NCBI RefSeq assembly: GCF_910592395.1
Contig: NC_088318.1
Span: 10,850,349-10,914,348, forward strand
Direction of reading: 5' to 3'
Origin: Lineus longissimus
Lineage: Eukaryota; Nemertea; Pilidiophora; Heteronemertea; Lineidae
DNA length: 64,000 bases
Within the stretch, counting starts at the first letter, position 1, and each line of letters begins with the position of its first letter. The notes under the pieces are model-generated. The model ran no database searches and was not told where the DNA came from. It was given only the letters and a program-made list of their open reading frames with translations. The position numbers and the translations under genes were made by a program. This document shows, piece after piece, positions 30,761-42,610 of this stretch.

Positions 30761-31281
30761 AGTTTCGTCTTACCAGTAGCGAGGCAAAATCGATCGGAGC
30801 TGCATGCAGCCGCGACTCGCCGGGGTGTATCATCATCATTCGAGTGACGAGGAATAGACTACTTCTTTTTGAAATTATACCAGGTATGGAGTTCGTCAAG
30901 CAAAAAGGATGACATGTTCCGGTTTGTCATACTCCGGAATACTATATAAACTATTTCTTGGGACAAGGAAGGATGTTAGTTGATACTTGGTTGAATAAAC
31001 AAAGCTAGGACCAGCTATGTCTGCCTTAGATTGTGTGCACCTCACCTGGTGATGATGAGTATCTTACGTGTGCCGGTGATCAGGTACTCGTAATCCTGCC
31101 GTTGGAAGAACCTTATTTCAGTTGATAAACTACAAGTATGTGCCACAAAATGCATTTTATCAAAAGAATGATATTTAAAGCTTGGAGTACATTATAATTA
31201 CGAGAGTCCCATTCAAAGGAATTATTCATGACAGTTGGGATGTTATGTGTTATCTGACATGTTTCTTCGACGATAGCACTC

Positions 31282-31499
31282 GGCAGGTTTCGCAACGCAC
31301 GAAAAGCTATACGAACGACGAAGTACGAAGTATGTGAAGGTATTCATTAAAGATAGACGAATTTTTTTGAAATAAATAACCGATTTGTCGTACAACCTAT
31401 TTGCGAGTATAAGCACGCAGTTCTATAGACGACACCACTTGATACCTACTACATACTTCGTCTTTCGTATACGGATTCCGAAACCTGCCTAATGACTGT
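31282..31499. mobile_element. MITE with GGCAGGTTTCG termini
   Basis: The left end GGCAGGTTTCGCAACGCACG and the complement of the right end (GATTCCGAAACCTGCC) match, with further internal complementarity around GACGAAGTACGAAGTATG. The length is 218 bp and the target duplication is unclear. Confidence 0.65.
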
Positions 31500-32709
31500 A
31501 GAGAGATTCTGATGATGAATCAGCTAGAGGGATTAGAATGATGGGAATGATTGGAATTCTTATTTCATTTCAGATGCTGTTAGACAATCCCAGCGAACCA
31601 TATTGCGAACAAGTGTTGACAACTATGAATCTCTAGGGCAGCTTTTACGGTTTGAAGTGATGATCCATGTCAGAAAGATTGATTTGAACGAAAGGCACCA
31701 GTCCTCCTTCCCTGGATGAGTACCACAAAACATAATTTGGGTGACCCGTTTCATTTCAAGTAACTTAAACAGTAACATGAGCTTTTGAAGGGAAAGCCAA
31801 TCACAGAGCTTTGACAGTTGGAAGTAGATGATGTTAACCGATTTGGATCCGAGTCCGAATTGATGTCAATGTGGACTTGTAGTCTGAAACTGACGCACTC
31901 GAGCCAGCCACTCCAGAGACACTGATGCGATTTTTCGTACATAATCAATTTAAATCCGACAGACGTACAGACGTACCGGTATATATTTTGCGTAAGTTAA
32001 ATCGACTTTATATGCAGCATCGTAGAAAACCAAAGACCGTTGGATCCACACAGTAAACTATGCTCATTATGAAACTCACAGAGTATCACTTTGGAGCGTT
32101 CATGTATCAGCCGAGGCGTTAAATCTAATTAGAATTCACAAAAAGTCATCATCTCGTAAAGTCTGCTGTATAGCGTCATTAGCTTTCTCATATGTACCAA
32201 CGACAAAAAAGAATATAGTACGACAGGACCCACATTTAAAGGACCATTCAGCTTATTGGTGGTATCACTACAAAGCGGAATATTGAATTTCAGGATGGTT
32301 GAAATGGAATTAGCGGTAAATCGAAAAGTGTAACATCTCTCCTCATCTTGGATTAACTTGAGTAGTATTGAAACAAAAAAAAACAAGTTAGCAGTTGTTA
32401 CGTGAGAAAATACGTCTCAAAAACGTCTGTTCTAAATGAGAAAAGGATTTAAATATGTTGTGAATTCGGACTGAGATCACAGTGACGTAAATTTGAAAAC
32501 CAGAGATGGAATTATTGAACTGGCCTGGTCTGATTGTATGTTTGCTTTCGTTCAAATGGGTCACTTCGAGTATAGAGGAGGAAAGAAATTGCGGTCAGGG
32601 TTTCTAGAACTCCACGGTTACCTTGAGAAATAGCAGACGATATTTGTTTACATTGTGCATGACAGATTGCTTCGGTTGTTCCTTTCATTTTTCTCCTGAT
32701 ACAAGAGAT
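31500..32709. other. Upstream region of the GPCR gene
   Basis: No ORF of interest is present. The 5' untranslated region and promoter of the receptor presumably lie here, but no TATA box or other element can be assigned with confidence. Confidence 0.45.
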
Positions 32710-34236
32710 ATGGATGGAGAACGGCAACGTTTGATCAGACTTTTCAACTTGGCAGACGCGTTAGGGACGCCGATCGGACTAACCACGGATTTTACGGTGG
32801 CGGACGACATGGAGGAGGCGGACATCCAGCGCTGTATCAGGAATCATTCCTTCCTGTCGCTTACGGAAGAAAACAGAAGGATTTATTTCATTACCAATGT
32901 GTTAGTGACACCTGTTTTAGTCTCATTCGGATTATTAGCAAATATTCTGACCATACTGGTCCTCGGGAAAGTGAAATCTAAGCACAGAAACGCCGTGGAC
33001 TTCATTATGATTATTCTTGCCGTGTGTGATTTGACAATCCTTGTGTTAAAAATCCCCACCATCTTGGGCGACCTCGGGGCAATCAGTTCCCATTCCATGT
33101 TTACCACATGGATGCTGTATTATAAGTTGATATCGCACGAAACGATAACGACGCTCCGACGGTTCCTCCTGTGGTTGGCAGCAATGTTAGCTACAGTCAG
33201 ATTCCTTGCGATTGCTGATCCTTTCCATTCCTACCGCTGGACGAAACGTGGCGGAATTCTCATCGGGATCATTGTGACACTAATGCTCACGGTCTTCTTC
33301 TGCACCCCAGAATACCTGTCCATCAAAATCACCGAAATCAGCAGCACGTGCGCCTACAGTATTAGTAAAATATTCGTCCTGGATTATACAAAGCTTGGCA
33401 AGAACGAATCCTTCCTTTCCATCTACCCATTCATCTCCGCAGCGCTTTTCTTTGTCATGCCGTTCACCGTGATGTTGATCTCTAACATTCTTCTCGTTCA
33501 TTGTATCCATAAATCAGTCAGCAGGCAGAGATTAGACCCGAGGGAGGTATCAAGACGCAGACGACGGGATCTCAAGCTGAGCGTCATGGTATGCCTGATC
33601 ATTCTCAACTACTTCCTCACAGTCTTCCCAAAATGCCTCGGTGAAGTTTACTTAGGAATGGGGACAGTTGAAGCAAAGAATGAGACAGGTTTCCGAGCAT
33701 ATTTTCTCATAGTCAATTGCTTGAGTCTATTTGACTCTTCTATAAACCTTCTTCTCTACAGTGCTTTGAGCGGTGACTTTAGAAAGACATTCCGGAAAAC
33801 TTTCTGCTGTTGTTTCCGACGCAGGGATACTGTTGCCGATGAAAGCATTAACGCTTCCCCGGTCAAAACGTCAATGTACAGCGAACATGATAGTGTGTTC
33901 TCGTGTGTGCCTTTCAGGGGTTCATTTAGATTCTTAAGCAGAAAGATCACCGTTAAAACCATTGGCCCAATCCAAGTTCATGATCAGGCTGACATCTCAA
34001 CCCAACCGATGGTCAAACGCCATAGGACAACTTACATCCGGTCCACAAATCGAACCGGAGCAGGAAATTGTCGTCACGTTTGCACGCGCACCGGAAATCA
34101 CGTGCAAAACGACAGAGATTGTTCACCGATGATTGGATGTCGCCACAATTGCGGATGTGCCATCGACAGTGGCGACCTCTATGTTCATTTAAGGACATGC
34201 ATTGATTGGGAACATTTAGAAGAGACAACAATTTGA
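32710..34236 (+). CDS. Intronless class A GPCR, neuropeptide (FMRFamide-receptor-like) type
   Basis: A 508-residue, seven-helix plasma-membrane receptor. The ATG at 32710 is preferred over the in-frame ATG at 32659 because its context is better (G at -3 and +4). The N-terminus carries a glycosylation site (NHS, residue 45). Helices lie at about 58-86 (GLLANILTILVL, N78), 96-119 (LAVCDLTILVL, D107), 145-169, 182-204, 237-266, 287-313 and 327-352. The DRY box reads VRF (163-165), TM6 has FP at 306-307, and NPxxY reads NLLLY (346-350). Helix 8 is followed by palmitoylation-type CCC (366-368). No Cys stands at the top of TM3 to pair with the ECL2 Cys214. The long tail has a Cys/His-rich patch and ends ETTI, a possible PDZ ligand. 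The overall pattern resembles invertebrate FMRFamide-type peptide receptors. The ligand is unknown. Confidence 0.88.
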   Translation: MDGERQRLIRLFNLADALGTPIGLTTDFTVADDMEEADIQRCIRNHSFLSLTEENRRIYFITNVLVTPVLVSFGLLANILTILVLGKVKSKHRNAVDFIMIILAVCDLTILVLKIPTILGDLGAISSHSMFTTWMLYYKLISHETITTLRRFLLWLAAMLATVRFLAIADPFHSYRWTKRGGILIGIIVTLMLTVFFCTPEYLSIKITEISSTCAYSISKIFVLDYTKLGKNESFLSIYPFISAALFFVMPFTVMLISNILLVHCIHKSVSRQRLDPREVSRRRRRDLKLSVMVCLIILNYFLTVFPKCLGEVYLGMGTVEAKNETGFRAYFLIVNCLSLFDSSINLLLYSALSGDFRKTFRKTFCCCFRRRDTVADESINASPVKTSMYSEHDSVFSCVPFRGSFRFLSRKITVKTIGPIQVHDQADISTQPMVKRHRTTYIRSTNRTGAGNCRHVCTRTGNHVQNDRDCSPMIGCRHNCGCAIDSGDLYVHLRTCIDWEHLEETTI

Positions 34237-34349
34237 TCAAATTTTCGATAGAAATTGTCAAAAAGCTAACTTGCCAGGCATCAGAATGGATGTAAATCTA
34301 AAACAACTTGATTCCAACTTTTATTTATTGTTTTCTATGTATTTTACAG

Positions 34350-35010
34350 TTACACTGTGCCTCATTTTCGCTGCAGCGCTTGGTGTCGCAACCATAACCG
34401 CTTGTAGACAACATATTATCAAAAAGTAGCTAAAATCAAAATTTCAAGTTTACCGTAGTTTGAAGTATTCTCTCGGTATTGTCGGTACACCAAACCCTAT
34501 TCGGGTGGTGTTGCCATTTCGCCCGACGGAGAGACGCTCGATTCTGTCCTACACTCGCAGTTCGATATCAATCGTTACACCTAACATCATTAAGAACTAC
34601 TTTGGCAACCTGCTTGACACCTTAATTAGTGTCGTCAGCGTTATGTAAGGCAATTACAAGTGTCTCTTATTATGTGTCCATCCCAGTGAACCTCATTAAT
34701 CAGGTTATAATTGGCTACCGTCTTACCAAACAAGCTCATCCGGTTTATCATTCTAAAACACCTTGGTTATACAGCATGGCATTTTTACCGGGTGATAAAG
34801 CACTGTGCCTCGTTTTCGTGGCAGCGGTTATGGTTAGTCGCAACCATTACCGCTCGTGTTGGTATAAAATAGCGAAGTAGTCAAAAAGTAGCTAAAATTA
34901 CATTTCAATGCTAAGTTGGAGGTGTTTTTGAATAGAAATTGATACTCCACTGTCGATATATAGTTGTCTCACCAAACGCCGCTCGGGTGAAGCTGCCAAT
35001 TCCTAACAAA
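34350..35010 (+). repeat. Diverged tandem duplication, ~445-bp period
   Basis: TGCCTCATTTTCGCTGCAGC near 34358 and TGCCTCGTTTTCGTGGCAGC near 34806 start similar segments. Both run through CAAAAAGTAGCTAAAAT and a CACCAAAC..CGGGTG word. A related word recurs near 50080-50230. It lies directly 3' of the receptor gene and is non-coding. Confidence 0.6.
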
Positions 35011-36600
35011 CCTCGGCTGACGCTTCGGTTTTTACCTACATCTTAGCTTCACCATCACGGTGTCACCAACCTCCATTTCTGTATCAATTCCTTTCGGCAT
35101 TGCCGTCTGCATAGAAATATTTAGCTTGCTACCATAAATACGTCATGCCTACGGAATAAAGGTTTCACCCAGATCTACTGCATTTTGGATGAAATCGCAA
35201 TTCCCCAGGAAATTGTGGACAGATTAGTACTTCACATGATTGATAATGGTCTTCTCATTAGGGTGGTTAGAGCCTTTTGGTGCCGAGTGAGGGCGCTTGT
35301 TCTACCAGTACCAGTTTAAGCAAAAGTGGCTTGCTTAGTTGTTTTGTTTCTGGCGTAGTTTTGCAAAATTATATCAACATCAGATTTTCCTTACTGTGGA
35401 CATTTTGGAATAAAAAAAGCATTGTATAGCTTATAGACAATGATTTACTCCACTTTTGGTCTCTGCACATCTATAGTGTTTGTCAGAAGACGAGCACGAA
35501 TGTGTTTCACTATCCAGGACAGATCATTGTGCAAAAGCCTTTAGGAAGTTTCCTGGCGGGAGGAAAGTCAACTCGGACTATCAGTAAGAGCTCGTTCTTA
35601 CGTGAATCCTCATCCCGAGATCTCCTACCTCGTACATACAAAAACTATCGAGAGGCGGAGTATATTGAAACTGATCACTGGTTATATCAGGACGGTAAAT
35701 CCTGCCTACTCTCAGACTGTTGTTTTTCTCGCTAGCTTCTACAATAGAATGAGATTTTGACTTATTAGTCAATCAGAATTTGTATGATTAATAGGAACAT
35801 TAATCATTTATTGTGTCTGCGGTAATTGAGTGAATGACTGAGTGAAGCTGGGCATGATCACCCATTACTTAGTGATATTTTCGCCAGATCAGTACAGTCA
35901 TTTGCAAAGGTGTAAGACCACCTTGAATTATCAAATTTGATTGTTTGAATCAGTATCTATAAGGTAGCTAGACCGTATCGTCATTTGGTGCTCATTATTT
36001 GCTTATTGTTCAGGAGGGCGGATACATTGGAGCGGTTCGGGCAAAACTGCCCATGCAGCCGACCGCATGCCCATCGAAAATTACCAGGAAACGCATCTGC
36101 ACCAGCGTATCAAGATTTAAAAAATTTCCTTTCCGAAGGTAATACATGTAGTAAGAACCATCGAATTTTGTCGAAAATTGTCTGAAATGGCAACTCATTG
36201 GATACATATCGATTTTTTAAAAGTCTTGGAAAGGGCACTCAAACTGAATTGGCTTTTTACCAGCAACGGCATCTTGACGTAACCAGATATTTTCAATACT
36301 CCCCTCTCGATAGTTGCGCTTCCACACCTAGTAAATCCCCGTGTTTTTGCGCTTCCACCTTTGAATTGCCGTGCTTAAAGAGACCCGTGTGTGAAAACCC
36401 CGCGTCTATTGGCCCCATCGAGCTCGATGGGGCTAATAGCTAATATCTTATGCTGATTTTATAGGTGGAATTACGCTCGCCGGGTTTTTCATACACACGG
36501 TGAAGACACGGGTGTCGAAAAACCCGGGGATTTGGATAAGTTGAACTGAGACTGTTATGTCAAACGAGGTATAGGAGTGCAGCAAGAACTCGATCTCAGG
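35011..36600. other. Intergenic, dispersed repeats only
   Basis: It contains two partial copies of the GAGGCGGAGTATATTG repeat family (35600-35700 +, 36270-36330 -) and no gene that I can support. Confidence 0.5.
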
Positions 36601-36611
36601 ATGTAGCAACG

Positions 36612-36682
36612 GTGGCCCGGACGAACGCTGATTCCGATGCCCGGACGAACGCTGATTCCGATGCCCGGACGAACGTTGATCC
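36612..36682 (+). repeat. 24-bp tandem repeat, three copies
   Basis: The unit GCCCGGACGAACGCTGATTC plus CGAT repeats three times, the last with one change. The small ORFs reading through it are products of the period. Confidence 0.85.
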
Positions 36683-37315
36683 AACAGTCAAACAAAACCA
36701 CAGCCCAATGAGCAATCACAATATTTTAACACACTTGAACCAAATATACCCCAGTAGAGAAACTGGAAGTCAATATTTTGCCCCTTACATGGAACAGCAT
36801 AATTGGCATTGTTTAACCCGCCTATTAGGTCATTGCAAAACTATGTTGGGAGCCAACTTCTATTAATCAATTATTGTAAGAACGGAAGAAATCCTAACCA
36901 GTTCCCATGTCAACCATCCTCCCATAGCAGGCCTTTGGATTGGTCTACACTCAGACAATTCTCTGCTGAAATTTGAGATCTTACACGAGCAGACGGTGGC
37001 GGTCAGAAAGTCGATGCCCAATATAATCCGCCATTCACTGAGATGTACATTACTCAACCAGAGATTTGTGGGCGGGTGGTGATCCTTTGGCCAGTATTCT
37101 TCTGTATTCTTCATCAGGGAGTAGGTCTACGGATCTATCATGCATGTCAGTGGATGAAAATCGCAACTGCTCGAAACATGTCATGCATTCATAATCGATT
37201 GTGACTTGCTAATGCAACGCAATGTTAAATCCATGGCGACGCTTCTCAGGCAATACCAACAGGAAATTGTTGCCCGGTCAAAGAATTCGCTTGCGTTTTT
37301 CTTTCTTGGCGCTCA

Positions 37316-37739
37316 CAGGGCCGTATTTAGAGGGGGGGCAGGGGGGGCAGCTGCCCCCCCTGTGCAATAAATGTTGAAAAAAAAATTTTCAGACAGTCAT
37401 AAAAAGACAAACTAATCTTAGCCATAGCTTTACCAGCATGATAGCAGCATATGGATAGCAGATGTTATCAACTCAGGTGCAACCCTTATAATCTGACCAG
37501 TCCAGTGCCCTGACCCTAGTCTTCATAAAAGTGCCAAGTGGTCCTTTTTTAGAGTAAAAATACTATTGATTCACACTTCCAAATGCCAGGAAAATGCCAT
37601 TTCAGACCTTTTATTTTCAAATTTTTCTGGGGGAGGCCCCCCAGACCCCCCCTTTCGGATGCGCCTGCGGCGCATGCAGATCGCCTTCGGCGATCCATCC
37701 CACTGCCCCCCCTGGACAAAAAAGTTAAATACGGCCCTG
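37316..37739. mobile_element. MITE with CAGGGCCGTATTTA ends
   Basis: The ends CAGGGCCGTATTTA and TAAATACGGCCCTG are inverted repeats, flanked by GCTCA at 37311-37315 and 37740-37744. Runs of G at left and C at right extend the fold. CAGGGCCG-type ends are common in hAT-like elements, but a 5-bp duplication is shorter than the usual 8, so the superfamily is open. Confidence 0.7.
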
Positions 37740-38269
37740 GCTCATTAATTGAGAAATCGAATTCAGTAATTGCACTTCGCCCATTAATGGTGCTCCGGAC
37801 GCAGTGGGATCGGCCACCTTCCTCCCCATAGGAAGAGGTAAAATGGACTGCCTCGGGAGGCTGATTAATGGCAAAGGAAATCTTTCATGCTATTGTATAT
37901 ATTCCCGTGCCATTGATGTACTGTACACAGAACTATTCTTAGGTAGAGCGAACAGCACAAGACTGCTTTCGGACGAGAACTTTAGAAGAAGACCTTGCAT
38001 CCTCGCTTTTAATACCTCTAGGATCAGTTGCATGCCCTCGCCGGCACAAACCGAGTGCCCTGAAGCTCGGCAGGATTGAAGCTCGGAGGCATGAAGAAAT
38101 CACGTTATGTCATATTTCTTACGGTACCTGGCATGAATTAAGTTATAACCTCCCCTGATTCTGAGGGCGTCATCTCAATACCAATCCCGGCGACATTGCA
38201 TACTGCGCCGCATACTGAACCTGAGACCAACACTCGATCGGACTCGGGATTTTCGAGGATGACTGCGCC

Positions 38270-38480
38270 GGCGACCCAGGATGATATCTTGACAGCCCGC
38301 AGGCCCGTGTAAATAAGAGCTCAATAGCCCCCTCCCCCCCCCCCCAATCGATTTTCAAACACATCTCCACTGACATACCTGTGATTGTCAGTCTGGGTGT
38401 GCTTGTAAGTCGATGGGGGGGGGGGGGCTATTGAGCGCTTATTTCCACATGCCTGTGGTCAGCCCTCCTGGTAAACGGGG
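38270..38480. repeat. Inverted repeat with opposed C and G tracts
   Basis: Arms of about 60 bp are complementary. The left contains AATAAGAGCTCAATAGCCCC and a run of C; the right contains a run of G and GGGCTATTGAGCGCTTATT. The strands could form G-quadruplex or hairpin structures. Confidence 0.7.
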
Positions 38481-38521
38481 GCGATTCAAGGAACTATTTA
38501 TCCAGGATAGCTATTCAGGGA

Positions 38522-38640
38522 GTTTTCGCAATGCCCCTGAAACGCCAGTGAGCGCGAACGCCTACCCCGTGGTTGGAGGTCGAACAATCGGACAGGCGTT
38601 CGCGTTGACGTTTCGGGGGGTTTGCGAACTCACTGCAATA
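38522..38640. repeat. Second short inverted repeat
   Basis: CGCAATGCCCCTGAAACG and GCGCGAACGCCT at left are complementary to AGGCGTTCGCG and CGTTTCGGGGGGTTTGCG at right. The structure is about 115 bp, probably a small MITE. Confidence 0.6.
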
Positions 38641-40129
38641 TCAGACTCGAAGTGTCGTGGCGATGAACCAACAACGTTCAGCGGAGAACTTGGCCCTCTT
38701 GTTGTTTTCCCGGTGTAATGTTTTTGAGTGTTTCTGTTTTTTAGTGTTTCCCCTCATTGTTTGGGAACGCTCAAAAATAGATTGACAAGTTTTTCTGTGT
38801 ATCCCCCCTATTGAAAAGTCGTGGTCTCTCTAGCTGCCTATTGTTTGGAAACACTGACACATGGGAAACAACCACAGATGTTACACCGGCATGATTTTTG
38901 TCTGCAGACTGGCGAATTAGTGATACGTACTACGCGCAGATGGCGCTCAGGAGTTTTCACGGTCGTCACAGAATCAATCAAATAAGTCGGTAACAACGTT
39001 GCAAAAAAGTGAAGAAGTTTTATCATCTTGTCCAATCTTCCTCGATTCGTGAGCTGAAAATCTCTCTTATTGTTTGACAAATGGGGTATTATTGAAGGTA
39101 AGAGACATTTTATATAGGTGGTACCAATTTCCCGTTCATATCTTGTGCCAATTTTCCCTGAAAGCGATTTTCTGGTGGATGTTATTTTGACAGGTTTCCA
39201 TCTTCAATATTCCAGTACATTATACAGTATGAGTTATCAGTATGTGTATACAGTGTATCATTGAGTCTCTTGTTTGTCGAGTGGGCGTTCTATTTTTGTG
39301 TGGGTGTCTCTGTAGGAAGAATGCATTGATGCTGCTTCTTTTCCAGATGAAAGGCTTCTTATGCAACTTTCCCATTTCTTTGTGTTGTGTGGGTTGATCT
39401 CAGTGCTGTATTTATACTAATTCTTGGTATATCGTTCTCAAGCCTAAAAAAAGGAAATAATCACATACTCCTGTCCTCGTTGTGACTTGTGTGAAGTTGG
39501 GAAAATCTGGACCAACTTTGTTGTATACAACCTGAGCATCCAACAAGTACCCATTTAACCTGGGTGAAATAAGACAAGTTAGAACCATTTTTAAGTAACC
39601 TCTTGACTCTTGGGTTTAACTGTTTGAGCTAGACACTTTTTTGTTCTGAGAACAGCTGTACATGTACAGAATTGTGAGCTGAAACTAAAGAGCAGTGACA
39701 ATGATGTCAGACTTCGAATCTAGGATAGGAGTAAGACCAGATCACCACTGCATTGCAATAGGGAACAATGTGGGTATCATCCTTGTGTGGAGTACTACAA
39801 GAGGTTGAGTGGCGTACCATTATCTACCCATTGCTATGCTAATGCTATGGTCAAACTAGATGAACATTTTTTTCTCCCATCCCAGCTCCTCTCAAAAACT
39901 GAGGGTCAGAATTTCTTCTTCAGTGTTCGCTCTGCACTGGAAAGTGATTTTCTCCAGGGAGTGTTCCTCCTCCAAAGCTGAAGCAGGATGAGCGTTTTTT
40001 TGTGCACCACTATGTTTAAGGCCCCTGTTGGGTTTATGGGCCTAGTAACTCTGACATTGGCCAGAGGCAGAGTCCGTGCAAGCTCATCATGTTTCTCATT
40101 TGGCGGGATCTTCAACCTGCCCTGGCATA
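38641..40129. other. Intergenic, no gene seen
   Basis: No supported coding region. The upstream exons of the LDLa-module gene, including a signal peptide, should lie between here and 42600, but I could not identify one. Confidence 0.45.
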
Positions 40130-40314
40130 GTCACCTGATACAAGGAACCTCGGTTTTAAATCTCATTTGGAGGACTGTGAAGAACCAGGAATTTTACTTC
40201 CTTGAAAGCCTAGCCGGTTCAACCAGAAATAGAGCCTTGGGTTTTCCCTGCGATCGAACCTGGGCTCTTTTGCGGTGTAGCCAGGCAGAAGTAACCAAAA
40301 GGCCATGAGGCTCC
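40130..40314 (-). mobile_element. tRNA-derived SINE, GGAGCCTCAT family, copy 2
   Basis: Reversed relative of the copy at 6663. On the minus strand it starts GGAGCCTCATGGCC and has B-box-like AGGTTCGATCGC and body words GGCTTTCAAG and AAATTCCTGG. Confidence 0.65.
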
Positions 40315-40361
40315 TCAGGGTCAGAATATAACTTTTTATTTTATAAGTTTATTTTATTTGT

Positions 40362-40557
40362 GACCCGCCATGGCAAAATGAGTTGCATGTCACTCCGAGC
40401 TTGACAGGTTGAGACGGACTGGTTGTTCATTTCACTATTGTCTGCCCGTTGTGAAATCTGAGTACAGTGTATATCAATTTCTTCTATTATGTCCAGGTGT
40501 AATTTTAGGCTCATCTTCGGTGCGACATGCGACTCATTTTGCTGTGGTGGGTCACAT
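40362..40557. mobile_element. MITE with TGTGACCCRCCA termini
   Basis: The left end TGTGACCCGCCATGGCAAAA continues through GAGTTGCATGTCACTCCGA. The right end is its complement (TCATTTTGCTGTGGTGGGTC), giving ends of about 40 bp. A lone terminus of the same kind lies at 11536-11580. Confidence 0.75.
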
Positions 40558-41119
40558 TGGGGTTTGTGGTTTTCTAGACAACAATGATAGTAGTGAGCCT
40601 CCTGAGGGCTTGTTTAATGGCAGAAACATTATTTCAGGTCCAAAGTGCTTTCAGTCACTTGGAAGATCTTTAGTTGTCAGGGAAACCTAACCAGCTATGC
40701 TGTCGGAGGATGATCTGCAAAAATATTTCTTTTGATCAATAAGCTTTCACATTGACTAAATGGCGTAACAGAATAAGTCAAAACATGCAAAAAAGACATT
40801 AACAAATCCTATATTATGGTGATGCCATAAATTGGCACTGCTCAGGTAGAGTCAGAACTTGCATGTCCAGCTACTGCTGAAAAAATGATTTGCTGGCATC
40901 GGATCTCAAGTGAAAATATTTCCTTTTATTTTTTGGGATTTTTCGCCTTAACAGATAAACGCGAAAATATGGCTTTGAAAAAGAAACTCTGATTGAAATG
41001 AGTGTCATGGGGTTGTCAAAACACTTTTAAAATGTTAAAGATTGATGCAAGTTGCAATTAAAAAAATGACAAAATGAAATGGCAGCAAATATTTCTTGGT
41101 TTGCAGTCCTGGTGTCCTC

Positions 41120-41720
41120 AATCATTCAATCAATCAATCAATATTAGCACTCATTACTCAGCAGGTGGGTTCTAGAGCGCTTTCTTTCCCGAAGGCAGAG
41201 CTCTGCGAATAGATGGGGCTTAAGGAGGGACTTGAAAGTCTGGAGGGAATCACTAATCGGTGTTTCGAAAACCTTGATCACCGATGGTAGCTGGTTCCAC
41301 AATTTTGGAGTAGCTGCCACGGAGGAATGAGAGCTTAGCACTTGACGTGAGGTACCTCAAGGAACATCACAGATCCAGATCCAAGGCCTTGGCGATCAAT
41401 CCTTCCTAATTGAATCATGGATCTGAGAATGCCGAGCCTCCCCAGTCAAGCCATTGATTGACTTGAACACAAAGAGCAGAAGCTTGTGCTGAAATGTGCA
41501 CTTGATTGGTAGCCAGTGGAGGTGAACCAGCACAGGGGAAACACACAACTCTTTCACTGGCCTGGAGATGTGTTCTCAAGTGTCCACCAAGTCGGAGGCG
41601 GTAGCTCAGTCGAGAGAGGATCGTTTCATCTACATCTGTATTTGTCAGCTTGGTGCATCCTGGAAGTTGCGTGTCAGGCCTTTCCTGCTGAACTGGAGAT
41701 ACTCTGAGTCTGACAAACCT
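41120..41720 (-). pseudogene. CR1/L2-type LINE fragment, reverse transcriptase C-terminus
   Basis: On the minus strand, broken frames encode HWLPIKCTFQHKLLLF, then INGLTGEA, and finally SVAATPKLWNQLPSV with FKSLLKPHLF, the typical C-terminal end of CR1/L2-like reverse transcriptases. Stops and frame changes interrupt it. The 3' end (low coordinates) carries a short TTGA-type tandem tail at 41119-41142, as in these LINEs. It is 5' truncated and dead. Confidence 0.75.
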
Positions 41721-42089
41721 ATCGATAAATCTATCGTCAAGCAAGTGTAGTAAAATTGCCATTGATGATACAGTCAGTGAACAATGGTCTATTTTTAGCC
41801 ATGAGGATATAATGAGTTCAGCAATCTCGATATTGATCATCAATTCACTATATCTAATCCTAGTCGCATTTAAAACACATTTTTTATCGGCTTTTGAATT
41901 TCTCATGGGTGCTGCCCCCTCAGCATTCCCTTCAATTAAGTCAACACCCACCCAATTATGCCAGAGCTAGTGTTTCCAAGCTACCTCTAATGGGCATTTG
42001 TTTTCTGGTTTTTGCTACCTTTCACTGTTTCAGTTGTTTTTTGATACTGAGACATTGTGTCATTTGGAAATGTTTGATTCAATTCAATT

Positions 42090-42172
42090 AGACCTCTCTA
42101 ATCATGAATGCTCTCTATAAGGAGAGCACTTCTCTGCCCTTAGGTTGTCCTTTAGAGAGATATTCTGCTGTA
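42090..42172 (+). mobile_element. Partial pogo/Tigger-like MITE
   Basis: A right-half fragment of the family runs AGACCTCTCTAATCATGAAT to ATATTCTGCTGTA and abuts a complete copy. Confidence 0.5.
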
Positions 42173-42350
42173 CAGAAGAACCTCCCTTAGCGGACACCTC
42201 TCTATTAAGGACACCCTCTCTACTAAGGACACTAGTTTTGGTCCCAAATTGGGTGTTTCCATTCAATTTGACCTCCCTAATCAGGACACCTCTCTTTTAA
42301 GGACAGCCCTTGTCAGTCCCGAGGGTGTCCTTGATAGAGAGGTTCTGCTG
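42173..42350 (+). mobile_element. Pogo/Tigger-like MITE, intact copy
   Basis: TA-flanked, 178 bp, with ends CAGAAGAACCTCCCTTAGCG and GATAGAGAGGTTCTGCTG. This is among the best preserved copies in the window. Confidence 0.8.
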
Positions 42351-42610
42351 TACTTCTAATTTTCAGATGCTCTCTCAGATGCATGGAAAATACATATTTG
42401 ATTCTTAAATGGCATCTTGTTTTTCTTGGCCTGATTTCTAGATACGCCAGCTGTTTACCTTGCCTGGGACACCTCCCCTGGACCTGTGTCCCCTTGACCA
42501 TGTCCAATGTGATGGAAAGTCCTTGAAACTGTTTGCACCTTTTATGTTTTTGCTCAATGATGACTAAGCTTGCATTGATTCTTATCTTTCCAGATTCTGA
42601 TTTGAAACAG

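Noticed and set aside
39345-39400. Signal-peptide-like start MKGFLCNFPISLCC for the LDLa gene
   Set aside because: The frame ends in a stop within 17 codons and no good phase-1 donor is present.
42591-42610. CTTTCCAG at 42591 as acceptor for LDLa exon 1
   Set aside because: All three frames hit a stop before the cysteine-rich segment, so a later acceptor is needed.
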